The notes beneath the pieces were generated by a model. That model searched no databases, was not told where the DNA came from, and saw only the letters and a program-made list of their open reading frames with translations. From the NCBI GenBank assembly GCA_964236735.1, contig CAXSFM010000012.1, forward strand, positions 1 to 64,000: DNA of 64,000 nucleotides, given 5' to 3'. Within the stretch, counting starts at the first letter, position 1, and every line of letters begins with the position of its first letter. Both the position numbers and the translations under genes were made by a program. Shown here piece after piece: positions 49,779 through 58,349 of the stretch. This DNA is from JAIVJG01 sp964236735. GTDB lineage: Bacteria > Acidobacteriota > Blastocatellia > Pyrinomonadales > Pyrinomonadaceae.

Positions 49779-49954
49779 TGCGGGCGATTCCTTTTCAGAT
49801 GATCTTCGACCGTGATGCGATATTTGCATTGCGGAAGATGCGCGACGAGCGGAGTGGGCGTGAACCATTGCCCGCAATCGCACAAGGCCTGGCAGAGCAC
49901 GCGCGCGGCGGCACGGGCGTTCGCGCTGGGCAGTTGATTAGGATTGGCTGACAT
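49775..49954 (-). CDS. 59-residue cysteine-rich protein
   Basis: GAGGAGAG precedes ATG 49954, and the stop is coupled to the next start by ATGA. Cysteines in VLCQALCDCGQWF and LPQCKY suggest one zinc site. Good translation signals make it credible. Unknown function. Confidence 0.55.
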   Translation of the reverse strand: MSANPNQLPSANARAAARVLCQALCDCGQWFTPTPLVAHLPQCKYRITVEDHLKRNRPQ

Positions 49955-49996
49955 AAACTTGACTCTCCTCGAAATCGTTATATTATTCCGGGCACT

Positions 49997-50137
49997 ATGG
50001 GAGTAATGGAAACACCTGGAATATTAAGCGGCGAAATCGAGATGCCCGTCATTGACGGCGACATCCCAATCGGCCCGCGACTGATGGGCGACATGGATAC
50101 CACTTCCAAGATATTGGGCGTGATGGATACTCCGTAG
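49997..50137 (+). CDS. 46-residue rightward peptide with internal repeats
   Basis: The only rightward frame of note among leftward genes here. It repeats a short unit: MGVMETPGIL, MGDMDTTSKIL, LGVMDTP, separated by a proline/isoleucine-rich middle. There is no clear ribosome site. It may be a real small protein or an accident in the promoter region of the leftward genes. Confidence 0.3.
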   Translation: MGVMETPGILSGEIEMPVIDGDIPIGPRLMGDMDTTSKILGVMDTP

Positions 50138-50141
50138 ATTT

Positions 50142-50369
50142 CTATTTCCACTGCATCCTCACAATCTTCGATAACGTGCCTTTCACTTGCGCGGTCGCGC
50201 TCATGCTAACGCCGTGCACGCGCCGCTTCGCGATCTGCTCCTCAACGAATCGCGTACATTTCTCATCAACATCGTCCATCGCAAGCTTCGGCCACCTCTC
50301 TGTATATTCTTCGATGGTGTGATCTTTGTAAGCGATCATTACTTCGATTGACCAATCACAGGTTATCAA
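50142..50369 (-). CDS. Hypothetical protein
   Basis: 75 aa from a TTG start with GGGAGG 6 bases upstream. IEVMIAYKDHTIEEYTERW at the N-terminus and a basic C-terminus. Unknown; part of the run of small leftward early genes. Confidence 0.5.
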   Translation of the reverse strand: MITCDWSIEVMIAYKDHTIEEYTERWPKLAMDDVDEKCTRFVEEQIAKRRVHGVSMSATAQVKGTLSKIVRMQWK

Positions 50370-50370
50370 T

Positions 50371-50604
50371 TCAATCCTCCCGGAAGACCGGCGGATTGTG
50401 CGCCGGCAATTTCAGCCAGACGACGAACCCGCGCCCTTCCCGCGTGACGAGTTCGACGCGCCCCTCCTGCGTCATTAATCCCGAGAGATAGGCGTCAATG
50501 GCCTGCATGTCGGCGAGCGGCAATCCTTGCGCGCCCGCGCTCTTGATGGCCTGCATGAGTTCCGCATACAACTCGTGTGCGTTTTGCTCCGTTAATTTTT
50601 TCAT
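50371..50604 (-). CDS. Small hypothetical protein
   Basis: 77 aa, ATG 50604. Starts 4 bases after the HerA-like stop. Helical first half (ELYAELMQAIKSAGAQGLPL) and a beta hairpin (GRVELVTREGRGFVVWLKL), resembling a small winged-helix domain. Unknown. Confidence 0.5.
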   Translation of the reverse strand: MKKLTEQNAHELYAELMQAIKSAGAQGLPLADMQAIDAYLSGLMTQEGRVELVTREGRGFVVWLKLPAHNPPVFRED

Positions 50605-50607
50605 CAC

Positions 50608-52404
50608 TCAACTTATCCCCTTCGGAAATAGAATCTCTGTTGGTCTGACGACGCCTCCCCGACGCTCTATGAGTCCCAGCGTCGAGAGCGGGCCTATCGT
50701 ATTGCTGAAATGACCGCCCGTGTAATCTATGCCAACTATGTTTCCGATCTCCTCATTGGAAATTTCATTCCCTCCGTACTCGATAATCGCGTTGAGTATG
50801 TCCACCGTCCGTTTCGACGCTGACCGTACCTTGAGCACGCGCTCTCTCAGCACATTGTGGTATTCACCGAGAGTGCCCACGCGCTTTGGAACGGAGGCCA
50901 GCGTGCGCCCGGCATCCGTCAGCCGCATTCGTCCTTCACCTCGATGAATCAGCCCGGCAGATGAGAGCGGCCCGACGGTGTTTGAGTAATGCCCGCCGCT
51001 CGCATCAATCAAGGCGACAGCTCCGATCTGCAAGTTGGATGGCTCAGGGTTTCCGATGGATTCATACCAGGCCAGCGCATTCAGGATGCGTTGCTGTGTT
51101 TTCGAGATGACAAGATCGCTGCTCGAAGCACTGGATGAAGCCTGCGACGGCTGAGACGCGCGAGGCGCACGGGCAGCAGCAGCAGCACGAGAGCGTGATG
51201 CTACTGAAGGCAGAGGTGCGACGGGTGCAGAACGCATTGGCGTCGCACTTATGGCGAGCGCAGTTTTCAATTCATCGCACGCCGCGCGTGCTTCGAGGCG
51301 CGCGGCCTCATACATCTGTGACAATTCAATGAGTTTGTCTCGCTCCTTCTCTGACCGCTCCGAAAGCGTGATCAATTTTGCGAGTGCGGCTTCGATGCGC
51401 TTCAACTCGGCTGGTTTGATGATTGGCACTTCTACTATCTCAGTTGTTGCAGGTGATGGCTGAGGCCTTGTCTTTAGCTCGCGCTCCAACTCGCGGATGC
51501 GCTTTTCGGCTGAAGCCAGATCGTGTGCCTCGCGCTCGGCCTGCTGCGGCAGGTCAGCCAATTGAGAAACTATGTGGCGAATGGCATCAGATGCTTTCGG
51601 CGGTTTCAATTTGTGACGCTCGCCCGGCTTGGGGTGTGTGGTCGCCACAACATCAGATGTGAAACGATTGACGCCGCCGACGGTGAGTGCGGGACCGAAG
51701 GCATAAAATTCACCTTTCCCGAGGTCGCGCAGCGCGCGCCGATCAGCCGGAGCCATGCCGAGATATTCACCGGCGCGCTTTTGATCGGCGTCGAGCCACG
51801 TGCGCCCGATGAAGACGTTATTAGTTTCGGCAATGGCATCGTTGTGCAGTTTGGAGAACCGCTGCGTGGCGAGGATGCCGGCATAACCGCGCTTGCGACC
51901 CAAACTCATCAAATCAATCACGGCCTGCGTGGAGACGGCCTCGCCCGTTCCCTTCTCCGGGCAGAATTTGTGCGCCTCATCGAGGCAGATGAGAGTTGGT
52001 CGCCAGAGCGAGCGCGGTAGCTCGACCAATGCTTCGAGGAACAATTTGACGTACTCGCGTCGCTGCTGCGGTTTGAGTTCATAAAGGTCAATGACGGCGG
52101 AGACTTCCAATTCGATGAGCTTGCGTGCGAGGAGTCCGGCGGAGCGCACATCGGTCGCGATCTCGCCGTCGTTGCCGACAAGCACGACATCCAGCTTTTC
52201 TCTCAGGCTGGCAAATTCGCCTTCCGGGTCAAGGACGATGATGGGCACCTGCGACGCGGCTCGCTCACAGAGAAGGCGCAGGAGCCACGATTTGCCGCCA
52301 CCTGAATTGCCCTGAATGAGCATTCGCGAATCAACCAGACTCGTTATATCCAGACCGAGCGGCTGACCGTCTTCAATGTGGCCGAGATTGATAAATTTAC
52401 TCAT
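50608..52404 (-). CDS. HerA/DUF87-like ATPase with two C-terminal winged-helix repeats
   Basis: 598 aa. Walker A GNSGGGKS (32-39), VLDPEGEFASL, Walker B LICLDEAHKF near 138-147, and GRKRGYAGILATQRFSKLHND with the sensor region are typical of HerA-type hexameric translocases. A coiled coil spans ~290-390, a Ser/Ala linker ~410-440, then two related winged-helix domains (DASGGHYSNTVGPLSSAGLI and DYTGGHFSNTIGPLSTLGLI). Likely DNA pumping or packaging-related; HerA partners such as NurA were not found. Confidence 0.8.
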   Translation of the reverse strand: MSKFINLGHIEDGQPLGLDITSLVDSRMLIQGNSGGGKSWLLRLLCERAASQVPIIVLDPEGEFASLREKLDVVLVGNDGEIATDVRSAGLLARKLIELEVSAVIDLYELKPQQRREYVKLFLEALVELPRSLWRPTLICLDEAHKFCPEKGTGEAVSTQAVIDLMSLGRKRGYAGILATQRFSKLHNDAIAETNNVFIGRTWLDADQKRAGEYLGMAPADRRALRDLGKGEFYAFGPALTVGGVNRFTSDVVATTHPKPGERHKLKPPKASDAIRHIVSQLADLPQQAEREAHDLASAEKRIRELERELKTRPQPSPATTEIVEVPIIKPAELKRIEAALAKLITLSERSEKERDKLIELSQMYEAARLEARAACDELKTALAISATPMRSAPVAPLPSVASRSRAAAAARAPRASQPSQASSSASSSDLVISKTQQRILNALAWYESIGNPEPSNLQIGAVALIDASGGHYSNTVGPLSSAGLIHRGEGRMRLTDAGRTLASVPKRVGTLGEYHNVLRERVLKVRSASKRTVDILNAIIEYGGNEISNEEIGNIVGIDYTGGHFSNTIGPLSTLGLIERRGGVVRPTEILFPKGIS

Positions 52405-52772
52405 CGTTGTTCCTCGAAAGCGTCTGCGAATAAAAGCCCGCGCCCCCTCGCATCGTGGACGCCGAGTTTCGTAAATCGGGTCGGGTGGCTCAGACGATAA
52501 TCACGCTGGCGATTGTCGTAATAGCCCTTCACGTAAGGACGCACACGCGCGTCGAATTCAATGCGGTCTCCGTACTTCAAATCAAGAGCTTCGACAGATG
52601 CGGTCAGATTCAGCCAGAGGTGATCACACATCTCTCGACCGCGCTCATCCGTGATATTTTTCAGCAGAGCCATCGGTTTGACGTAGCCTGCGCTCGTGCG
52701 CTCACCGAAGCTGTCGAACGTGCCGCGAAAGCGCGCGCGTGTGCCGTTGATCTCTTTGAGCTTCTCTCTCAC
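52401..52772 (-). CDS. OB-fold-like small protein
   Basis: 123 aa. RARFRGTFDSFGERTSAGYV, MALLKNITDERGREMCDHLW and YGDRIEFDARVRPYVKGYYD follow a small OB-like family seen in phages and mobile elements. The ATGA overlap with the HerA-like gene suggests they work together. Possibly nucleic-acid binding. Confidence 0.55.
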   Translation of the reverse strand: MREKLKEINGTRARFRGTFDSFGERTSAGYVKPMALLKNITDERGREMCDHLWLNLTASVEALDLKYGDRIEFDARVRPYVKGYYDNRQRDYRLSHPTRFTKLGVHDARGRGLLFADAFEEQR

Positions 52773-52780
52773 GGCTTATT

Positions 52781-52891
52781 CTACAAATGCTCCATGATGA
52801 ATTTGAGAACGCCCCGCATGATGCGCCAGCACAGTGAGGCTTTCGATTCACCGATTGCACCCTGCACGCCATCAAACAATTCGTACATCAT
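52781..52891 (-). CDS. 36-residue peptide
   Basis: GGAGG 6 bases before ATG ATG. Reads MMYELFDGVQGAIGES then a short helix. It fits neatly between two genes with a good ribosome site. Unknown. Confidence 0.4.
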   Translation of the reverse strand: MMYELFDGVQGAIGESKASLCWRIMRGVLKFIMEHL

Positions 52892-52908
52892 TTACGGCCT
52901 CCGATATT

Positions 52909-53304
52909 CTACTTTCCACTCAGCATCCAGATCGTTAATCGCCCCTGATACTCGGCGGGTACCCGGACGCTCAAGCGCGGCTGTTTCCAGTAACCCCACG
53001 CGGGAAAGGCACCTCGCAGCGCGTCGCGCGTAATGCGTTGCGGAATCATCTCAACGATTTCAAAGTCTGCCATAAAATGCCCGTGCCATGCGCTCTGAGG
53101 ATCGTCTTCGCGAACGGGGATGGATGAGACACGCGCGACAGCCACGATTGCAGAGATGGGCGCGGTCAAGTAGAGAGCGACCCCATCGCCGGGTCGAGCG
53201 TGGCGGCTGACCGTCCAGTTCGACTCTCCGCCGGCGGAAGCGTCTTCACTGAGCACGTCGAGATATGAAGCATGACTGACAGTGATGTAGAGTGCTTTCT
53301 TCAT
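52909..53304 (-). CDS. EVE/PUA-like domain protein
   Basis: 131 aa. ITVSHASYLDVLSEDAS, RHARPGDGVALYLTAPIS, AIVAVARVSSIP, MADFEIVEMIPQRI, ALRGAFPAWGYWKQPRLSVR and a basic end resemble EVE-type folds (PUA superfamily), which in other systems read modified bases in DNA or RNA. In a genome predicted to carry 7-deazaguanines this is notable. Fold call from pattern only. Confidence 0.5.
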   Translation of the reverse strand: MKKALYITVSHASYLDVLSEDASAGGESNWTVSRHARPGDGVALYLTAPISAIVAVARVSSIPVREDDPQSAWHGHFMADFEIVEMIPQRITRDALRGAFPAWGYWKQPRLSVRVPAEYQGRLTIWMLSGK

Positions 53305-53321
53305 CGTTCGGTGGCTTCGTC

Positions 53322-53594
53322 TTACCGCGCATGAATCCGCTCACCAGCGTTGACGAGTCGTTGTTTGAACTGTGACATTCCGAGCAGCCCGCTAACGTCC
53401 GCGACGAGCCATATCAGACCGGCGGGCAACATCAGGCGCGCGACATCCAAGCTCCCGGCAACTTTCATGTTCTGATCAGGAACGGGGACGGGGCAGCCTT
53501 CAACGATGTCCCACCGGCGCACAACGTAATGATTGGGGTAATCGCGCGGGTGATCGTAGATGGCGTATTGTGTCAACACGACAGACGACATCAA
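53322..53594 (-). CDS. Hypothetical protein
   Basis: 90 aa. Begins VVLTQYAIYDHPRDYPNHYV then VRRWDIVEGCPVPVP, a pattern I associate with small conserved phage proteins, and has a hydrophobic middle (LMLPAGLIWLVAD). ATGA overlap with the DUF5131 stop. Function unknown. Confidence 0.6.
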   Translation of the reverse strand: MMSSVVLTQYAIYDHPRDYPNHYVVRRWDIVEGCPVPVPDQNMKVAGSLDVARLMLPAGLIWLVADVSGLLGMSQFKQRLVNAGERIHAR

Positions 53595-54649
53595 TTCAAT
53601 CCTCCAGGCATCTCATCCCATGTCCGCCCATCTAGCATCCGCCCTCCTGCGGCCTTCTTACCAACGCGCGCCATATTCTGTAATTCGCTGCCGCTCGATC
53701 CGACGGCGAACTTTCCGTCAGACTTGAAACACCCGAGCCGAGAACTTCCATCGGGCGGCGGAAGTTCGATCACTTCGCCAAATGTGCGCGGTGCCCACTC
53801 TCCGAATTGTTTGAAGAAAAACGGCACGTCAGCAGCAACGCACTGATCACGAATCGTGCGCGCCCAGTACGGATGCATCGGTCGCGCATTCGTGCCGGAC
53901 TCGCCGCCGACGACAACCCAATTAATCGAGTCGGGCGGTGTGATTGCCGGGTAGTCGTGGTCGTCACGATGTAAATGTTCAGGGAAACTTCCCGGCGCAA
54001 ACCTCCAACCTTCGCCGCCAAGTCGGCCTCCACCAACGCCTGCCAACTGCCCACAATGACTACAGCGCAAGGCGATCCACTTTGCGAGGTCAACCTGTCC
54101 AAGCAGCGGCTCAATACTTAGCCAGCGCACGGCGGCGGGAGTTTGCAGTAACAGCGGGATGCGCTTATCAGCGTATTGTTGATTTTCAACGGAGACGCCA
54201 AGCCAGACGTTAGGCAATGGCTTACCTTTCGGCGTGTTCGGATTCTTCATGTGGTCAAGCATCCGCTCCGGTCGCTTCGTCAGGATTTGGAATGTGTGAT
54301 GCTTCGCTTTCCACATCATCGTGAAGACGCGGTCGATCATCTCGTCCGTCACAAATCGGCCAAAGAGGTCAGTCATCGAGCAGATGAAAATCCTTCTCGG
54401 CTTTTGCCAGCGTAGAGGCTGCGTCAGCATCTTTTCATCGAGGAAGATTTCGAGTTCAGGGAACGCCGTCGCTTTGTAAGGCAGACCGTTCCCGAAATAG
54501 GTATTGACGTTCATCTTCTCAGCATAGCAACCGTCACAGCCGGGCGAGGCGTGCTCACAAAACCAGCCGACTTTGCCCGTTGTACGATTGCGCGCGCGGA
54601 TCGGATTAAGCGTCGCGTCAGTCCATTCGATATTGCTCTGATCTGCCAT
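53591..54649 (-). CDS. DUF5131 (phage Gp37/Gp68) family protein
   Basis: 352 aa from ATG 54649 with AAGGAAGAG upstream. SNIEWTDATLNP, the cysteine cluster CEHASPGCDGCYAEKM, FICSMTDLFG, ILTKRPERM, LPNVWLGVSVENQ, VRWLSIEPLLG, WVVVGGESG and DVPFFFKQFGEW are the family hallmarks. The CxxxxxxCxxCY cluster and TIM-barrel-like order suggest a radical-SAM-type enzyme; its substrate is not known. Confidence 0.88.
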   Translation of the reverse strand: MADQSNIEWTDATLNPIRARNRTTGKVGWFCEHASPGCDGCYAEKMNVNTYFGNGLPYKATAFPELEIFLDEKMLTQPLRWQKPRRIFICSMTDLFGRFVTDEMIDRVFTMMWKAKHHTFQILTKRPERMLDHMKNPNTPKGKPLPNVWLGVSVENQQYADKRIPLLLQTPAAVRWLSIEPLLGQVDLAKWIALRCSHCGQLAGVGGGRLGGEGWRFAPGSFPEHLHRDDHDYPAITPPDSINWVVVGGESGTNARPMHPYWARTIRDQCVAADVPFFFKQFGEWAPRTFGEVIELPPPDGSSRLGCFKSDGKFAVGSSGSELQNMARVGKKAAGGRMLDGRTWDEMPGGLN

Positions 54650-54665
54650 TTCTGAACTCTTCCTT

Positions 54666-54989
54666 TCAGTTTGTCGTCGTCTCATTCGCCAGTTTCAACA
54701 ACACGTCGGCGTGACACGGACTCGTCAGCGAACACCAGCACATCAAATCTTGGTCGCGTAGAGGTTCAAGCCAACCTGCATCCTCATCCCGCCGATCCCG
54801 CGCATATTGCTCATGAACTTGAAGACAATTCTCCAGCGTTAGCGTCGTGACGAGTGAGACGTGCGAGGGTTTGTATTCGTCGCCGACGCGGAAGGGATTG
54901 CCCCAACGCGAAGGTCTCCCGACGTAGATCGCGCCCGGAGGCTTGCGCCAATTCTTCACTCTCAATCTTTGAATTCGGCGCGGCATCAA
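54666..54989 (-). CDS. DUF4326 family protein
   Basis: 107 aa. IYVGRPSRWGNPFRVGDEYK and LMCWCSLTSPCHADVLLKLA are the family's defining segments (VGRPSxWGNPF, CxCxPxPCHADVL). Common in phages and metagenomes; function unknown, with a suspected role in nucleotide or base metabolism. Confidence 0.85.
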   Translation of the reverse strand: MMPRRIQRLRVKNWRKPPGAIYVGRPSRWGNPFRVGDEYKPSHVSLVTTLTLENCLQVHEQYARDRRDEDAGWLEPLRDQDLMCWCSLTSPCHADVLLKLANETTTN

Positions 54990-54990
54990 T

Positions 54991-55602
54991 TCATTTCTCC
55001 CTCACAGTAGCGATCTCCAGATAACGCTCGCCGCACGGAATGCACATCGCGCGTTGACGGTCGGGAAAAATCAAACACCGCTCGCCCGCAATGACTTCCC
55101 TGCCGCAGCCTTTGTGCAGGCATGTGCCCGAGTGTTTCGCTTTCAGCATCCAGTAGCATTTTTCCTTCCAGACGAGCGGCGCGAAACCGTGCTCCGTGCG
55201 ATGGAGCGTGCAGTAGTCCTTGCGGTTGACGCCCGGCTCTTTGTTCGACGCCGTACATCTCACGCAGACTTTTCGCGAGCAAGGTTCCTTCCCCGTTCCC
55301 GAACACCAGTGGCAGGTATGAAAACCATGAGCTTCGGTTTTCCCCTTGCACTTTTTGCAAATCTTTTCGGTCGGGTGATCGCAGAGAAAAATCGTGTGGA
55401 CGAGTTTCGCGCAGGATGAGCAAGTCCGGCGGGGAGAGCGCCCGAGGCACATCATGCCGGTCGTGACCTGACCGTCGCGCGTGATCTTCAAAGGCGTGCA
55501 GCCTTCAGGCGCTTCCGGGATTTCGACCTCGACGCCGTGCTGTGCGCTGTAAGTCTCGACTTCCGGTGGTGACTGGTCGGGTTGTGATTTCTCTTGATTC
55601 AC
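54991..55602 (-). CDS. Multi-zinc-finger protein
   Basis: 203 aa with an acidic N-terminus, then many CxxC pairs: CSSCAKL, ICKKCKG, CHWCSGTG, CVRCTAS, CIPCG. Glycines around CHWCSGTGKEPC recall DnaJ-type zinc fingers. It probably binds nucleic acid or protein. Unknown exact family. Confidence 0.6.
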   Translation of the reverse strand: MNQEKSQPDQSPPEVETYSAQHGVEVEIPEAPEGCTPLKITRDGQVTTGMMCLGRSPRRTCSSCAKLVHTIFLCDHPTEKICKKCKGKTEAHGFHTCHWCSGTGKEPCSRKVCVRCTASNKEPGVNRKDYCTLHRTEHGFAPLVWKEKCYWMLKAKHSGTCLHKGCGREVIAGERCLIFPDRQRAMCIPCGERYLEIATVREK

Positions 55603-55611
55603 TTTTCCTCG

Positions 55612-55686
55612 TCAGCCTCCTGCAATGGCCGTGATCACACCTGCGATAACGCACAGCCAGAAGATGGCACGCTCCGTTTTATTCAT
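55612..55686 (-). CDS. 24-residue membrane peptide
   Basis: Coupled to the upstream stop by TGATG; reads MNKTERAIFWLCVIAGVITA. Its last codons contain the GGAGG ribosome site of the zinc-finger gene. Could be a leader peptide or small membrane protein. Confidence 0.4.
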   Translation of the reverse strand: MNKTERAIFWLCVIAGVITAIAGG

Positions 55687-55985
55687 CAGTTGTAGGCCGC
55701 CATCTCTTCAAAGTGTTGCGACATGTCATGCTCGAACGTGCCTTCGAGCTGCTCGATGGGAATGCGCCCGTCGGTGCCGGGATAGCCGACGCAGGCAAAT
55801 TTGAGCGGCGTTTTGTTGTCATGACACGCATCGCAGACGACGGCCACCGCTCCGTCCTGCGGGCGTCCGCATTGAAAGCAGCCCCAGCCTTTGCCCGGTG
55901 TCGGCGCGAGCTTGTGCAGTGTGTAGATGTTGCGGACGGCTTTCTTGCCACCGCACGCGCAGCAGGTACCCAGTTCTTCTGTCAT
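55686..55985 (-). CDS. Small zinc-ribbon protein
   Basis: 99 aa from ATG 55985 with AAGGAG 8 bases upstream. CCACGGKK, CFQCGRP and CDACHDN give three CxxC pairs. The C-terminal part is acidic. Unknown; one of several zinc-ribbon proteins in this operon. Confidence 0.6.
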   Translation of the reverse strand: MTEELGTCCACGGKKAVRNIYTLHKLAPTPGKGWGCFQCGRPQDGAVAVVCDACHDNKTPLKFACVGYPGTDGRIPIEQLEGTFEHDMSQHFEEMAAYN

Positions 55986-56004
55986 CGCATCCACTCCTTT
56001 TGCT

Positions 56005-57027
56005 TCACTTGTTATAGCGATGCTTTTTCTTTCGCGACTTCCGCCGCCTTCTCGTCAGTCGCCACGGCAGGGTGTAGCCCTTCAAAGCTTTGCGCTTGGC
56101 CTGCTCGCCGCGCCGGTCGTAGATCACGGTCGTCTCGACGGAAGCGTGTCCGAGCAACTGCTGCACCGCCGAGATGTCGGCTCCGTGATCGAGGAGTTCA
56201 CTGGCGAACGTGCGGCGGAGATCGTGCGGGCTGATGTGGCGACGAAGACCGGCCTCACGCGCGCGCTTTTCGAGAACTTTGTAGATCGCGCCAGCGGTGA
56301 TCGGGTGATGCTTGATTTCACCTGCCTTGGTAATCGGCATGAGCAGCGCGTTCTCACAATTTCCGCGCACCTTGATCCAGGATGCGATGGCGCGACGGCT
56401 CCCGCCGTCCTCGAGATAGACGAAACGCTCACGGCCACCTTTCCCCTTCACCCGGAGGCGATGCAGGCCGACCGAATAATCAGAGAGTTGGAGGGAGACG
56501 GCCTCGGTGCGCCGGAGGCCCGCTCCGGCGAGGAGCGCGATCAGGCAGGCGTCGCGCGTGCCGGCGGGCGTCATGTCCTGACGGCACGCATCGAGGAGCG
56601 CGGCCAACTCGTCCACGTCGAGAGCGCGACCGGCCTTGACTCTATCGCCGCGGACACCTTTGACGGCGGCGATGCGCTGATAATCTTCGGAGTCGAGGAG
56701 CTTTAAGCGCCACGCTTCGCGCGCCACGCCGCGCAGCGCGCAAAGCGTCACGTTGATGGTCGCGGGCGCGAGGCGCGCGCGCTGCATGGATTCCTTCAAA
56801 AGTTCGACGTGGGGAAATCGCATCAAATGCCATTCGATTGAATCGGTCGAGGGCGCGCCCCAAAGCCGCGCGGCTCGTCTGAGACAGGTCATCATCGTGC
56901 GACGGGCAGACTCGGCGAGTTGCGCGATGTAGAGCGCGAGCGGCGAGATGTAGTCGCGTCTTTCCAGTTCGCCGACTGTCTGGCGGACGAGTTGCAGATG
57001 ATGATTTGTGTTGGCTCTCGACGACAT
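56005..57027 (-). CDS. int: Tyrosine recombinase (integrase)
   Basis: 340 aa. N-terminal SAM-like domain, then catalytic residues: R in AGAGLRRTEAVSLQL, K in VKGKGGRERFV, H-x-x-R in SPHDLRRTFASELL, H in LLGHASVETT, and the nucleophile in VIYDRR. The C-terminus is extremely basic (RRRRKSRKKKH). It could integrate the genome or resolve multimers. Neither a tRNA-borne attachment site nor an excisionase is evident next to it. Confidence 0.88.
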   Translation of the reverse strand: MSSRANTNHHLQLVRQTVGELERRDYISPLALYIAQLAESARRTMMTCLRRAARLWGAPSTDSIEWHLMRFPHVELLKESMQRARLAPATINVTLCALRGVAREAWRLKLLDSEDYQRIAAVKGVRGDRVKAGRALDVDELAALLDACRQDMTPAGTRDACLIALLAGAGLRRTEAVSLQLSDYSVGLHRLRVKGKGGRERFVYLEDGGSRRAIASWIKVRGNCENALLMPITKAGEIKHHPITAGAIYKVLEKRAREAGLRRHISPHDLRRTFASELLDHGADISAVQQLLGHASVETTVIYDRRGEQAKRKALKGYTLPWRLTRRRRKSRKKKHRYNK

Positions 57028-57029
57028 CG

Positions 57030-57782
57030 TTAAAAACTCAATTGACCTTGTTCCGCGCAGTGATCACTGTCTCCGATGGCCGCTCGGTCTAATTCCGCCT
57101 GCTCGCCTTCGAGGTAACCGCGGCGCGCAGCGAGTTCCTCCAACTCCGGCACTTTCAATGCGCGCGCTTCGCCTTCCACCACTTCGGCGACGAGTGCATT
57201 CAATGCCTCATCTTCGCGGCGTAGGATGAGCGCGTGAGAGTGAACGGAGTCATATTCAGCACGCCGCGCTTGGAACCGCCGTGCGATAGCTACGGCGAAG
57301 CCGAGACAGAATGAATTATGGAAAAGCGCATCGCCCGGCCACTTCATTTGATGGAAGCGGTAGAATGCCCTCGCCTGATCTGCCTCGATGTGCGCGAGAC
57401 GCGTGGCCGTGCGTGCGAGCACCGTAAAGACAAAGACACTGATCTCAACGTCATGTTTTCTCCCGATGAAGACATAAGAATTTGTTCCGACGAGGACGGC
57501 GCTGCGACAGAAGTGCGCGCGGGAGACGGAATCGGCGAGCAATTCCGTCCACGGGACTCTGCGACGCTTCGGCTTTTCTCCGTAAGAATCCGGCGTCAAT
57601 CGGCAGGCCGCGAAGTCGTGATCCGCTGCTGCTGCGTCCACCATGCACTGCGACAACTTGTGCTCGATGAGCAGGTATTGCGCCCGCGCGGCGAAGGCTT
57701 CGGCCTCGGCGACATTGCCGATCAGGCGCGCGCTTTCGGCGTGACGTTGAAGCTTGCGGATTTTGTCTATGACTTTCAGCAT
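57030..57782 (-). CDS. DUF2786-like protein
   Basis: 250 aa. The first ~50 residues, KVIDKIRKLQRHAES...AEAEAFAARAQYLLIEHKLS, fit DUF2786. The rest (KRRRVPWTELLADSVSRAHF, GTNSYVFIGRKHDVEISVFV, RAFYRFHQMKWPG) is the usual companion domain. Common in phages; function unknown. Confidence 0.8.
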   Translation of the reverse strand: MLKVIDKIRKLQRHAESARLIGNVAEAEAFAARAQYLLIEHKLSQCMVDAAAADHDFAACRLTPDSYGEKPKRRRVPWTELLADSVSRAHFCRSAVLVGTNSYVFIGRKHDVEISVFVFTVLARTATRLAHIEADQARAFYRFHQMKWPGDALFHNSFCLGFAVAIARRFQARRAEYDSVHSHALILRREDEALNALVAEVVEGEARALKVPELEELAARRGYLEGEQAELDRAAIGDSDHCAEQGQLSF

Positions 57783-57794
57783 CGCGAAAACTCG

Positions 57795-58022
57795 TTAATT
57801 GAAATCCTCGATGAACTTCCTCATCGTGCCGGCAGTTGAGAGGTGTCCGCCCATGAACAGGCTAAAACCCAACTCGCATCCGAGATGTCCCCGCGTCTCG
57901 TCATGCTTTTGTAAGTCTGAGATCAAAGACGTCAATGCTCCTTCGAGATCGCCCGCCTCGACATATTCATGAGCGCGTTTTTTCGCCCACTCCAGATGTT
58001 CCTGTCTCGTCATTTCAGCCAT
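57795..58022 (-). CDS. Small conserved phage/plasmid-type protein
   Basis: 75 aa. TRQEHLEWAKKRAHEYVEAG, DLEGALTSLISDLQKH, GHLGCELGFSLFMGG form helices of a small family I have seen described only as hypothetical. Unknown function. Confidence 0.65.
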   Translation of the reverse strand: MAEMTRQEHLEWAKKRAHEYVEAGDLEGALTSLISDLQKHDETRGHLGCELGFSLFMGGHLSTAGTMRKFIEDFN

Positions 58023-58043
58023 GTGCTACCTCGCAATTTAATT

Positions 58044-58328
58044 TCAACTTGAGGACTTATCCGATTGAATACTCAACTCACGAAGTACCCACAGCAGTCG
58101 CCCTTCATATCCGGTATTGCCGGGCGCACGAATATCCATCTCCTGCATTAAGCGGTTAATGTTTTCAAGTGCGTCCGCCTCACCGGCGCGAGCCATCCCA
58201 ATCACTTGCCGCTGCTCTTCGATAATGCTTTGCGCCCGCACGATCCGCCGTTTGACGGCGTCTAGCTGGCGTAAATAGGTGGACAACTGGGTCACACCTT
58301 CGAGATTTGGTTTTCCGCTCATAGTCAT
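58044..58328 (-). CDS. Coiled-coil hypothetical protein
   Basis: 94 aa, mostly heptad-rich helix (YLRQLDAVKRRIVRAQSIIE) with a Gly-rich turn near 70. No family recognised; member of the early small-gene run. Confidence 0.5.
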   Translation of the reverse strand: MTMSGKPNLEGVTQLSTYLRQLDAVKRRIVRAQSIIEEQRQVIGMARAGEADALENINRLMQEMDIRAPGNTGYEGRLLWVLRELSIQSDKSSS

Positions 58329-58349
58329 TCGCTCGTTCGGGCTCCGCCG

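Noticed and set aside
56005..57027. attP beside the integrase
   Set aside because: No tRNA fragment, arm-site repeats or direct repeats could be seen next to the gene.
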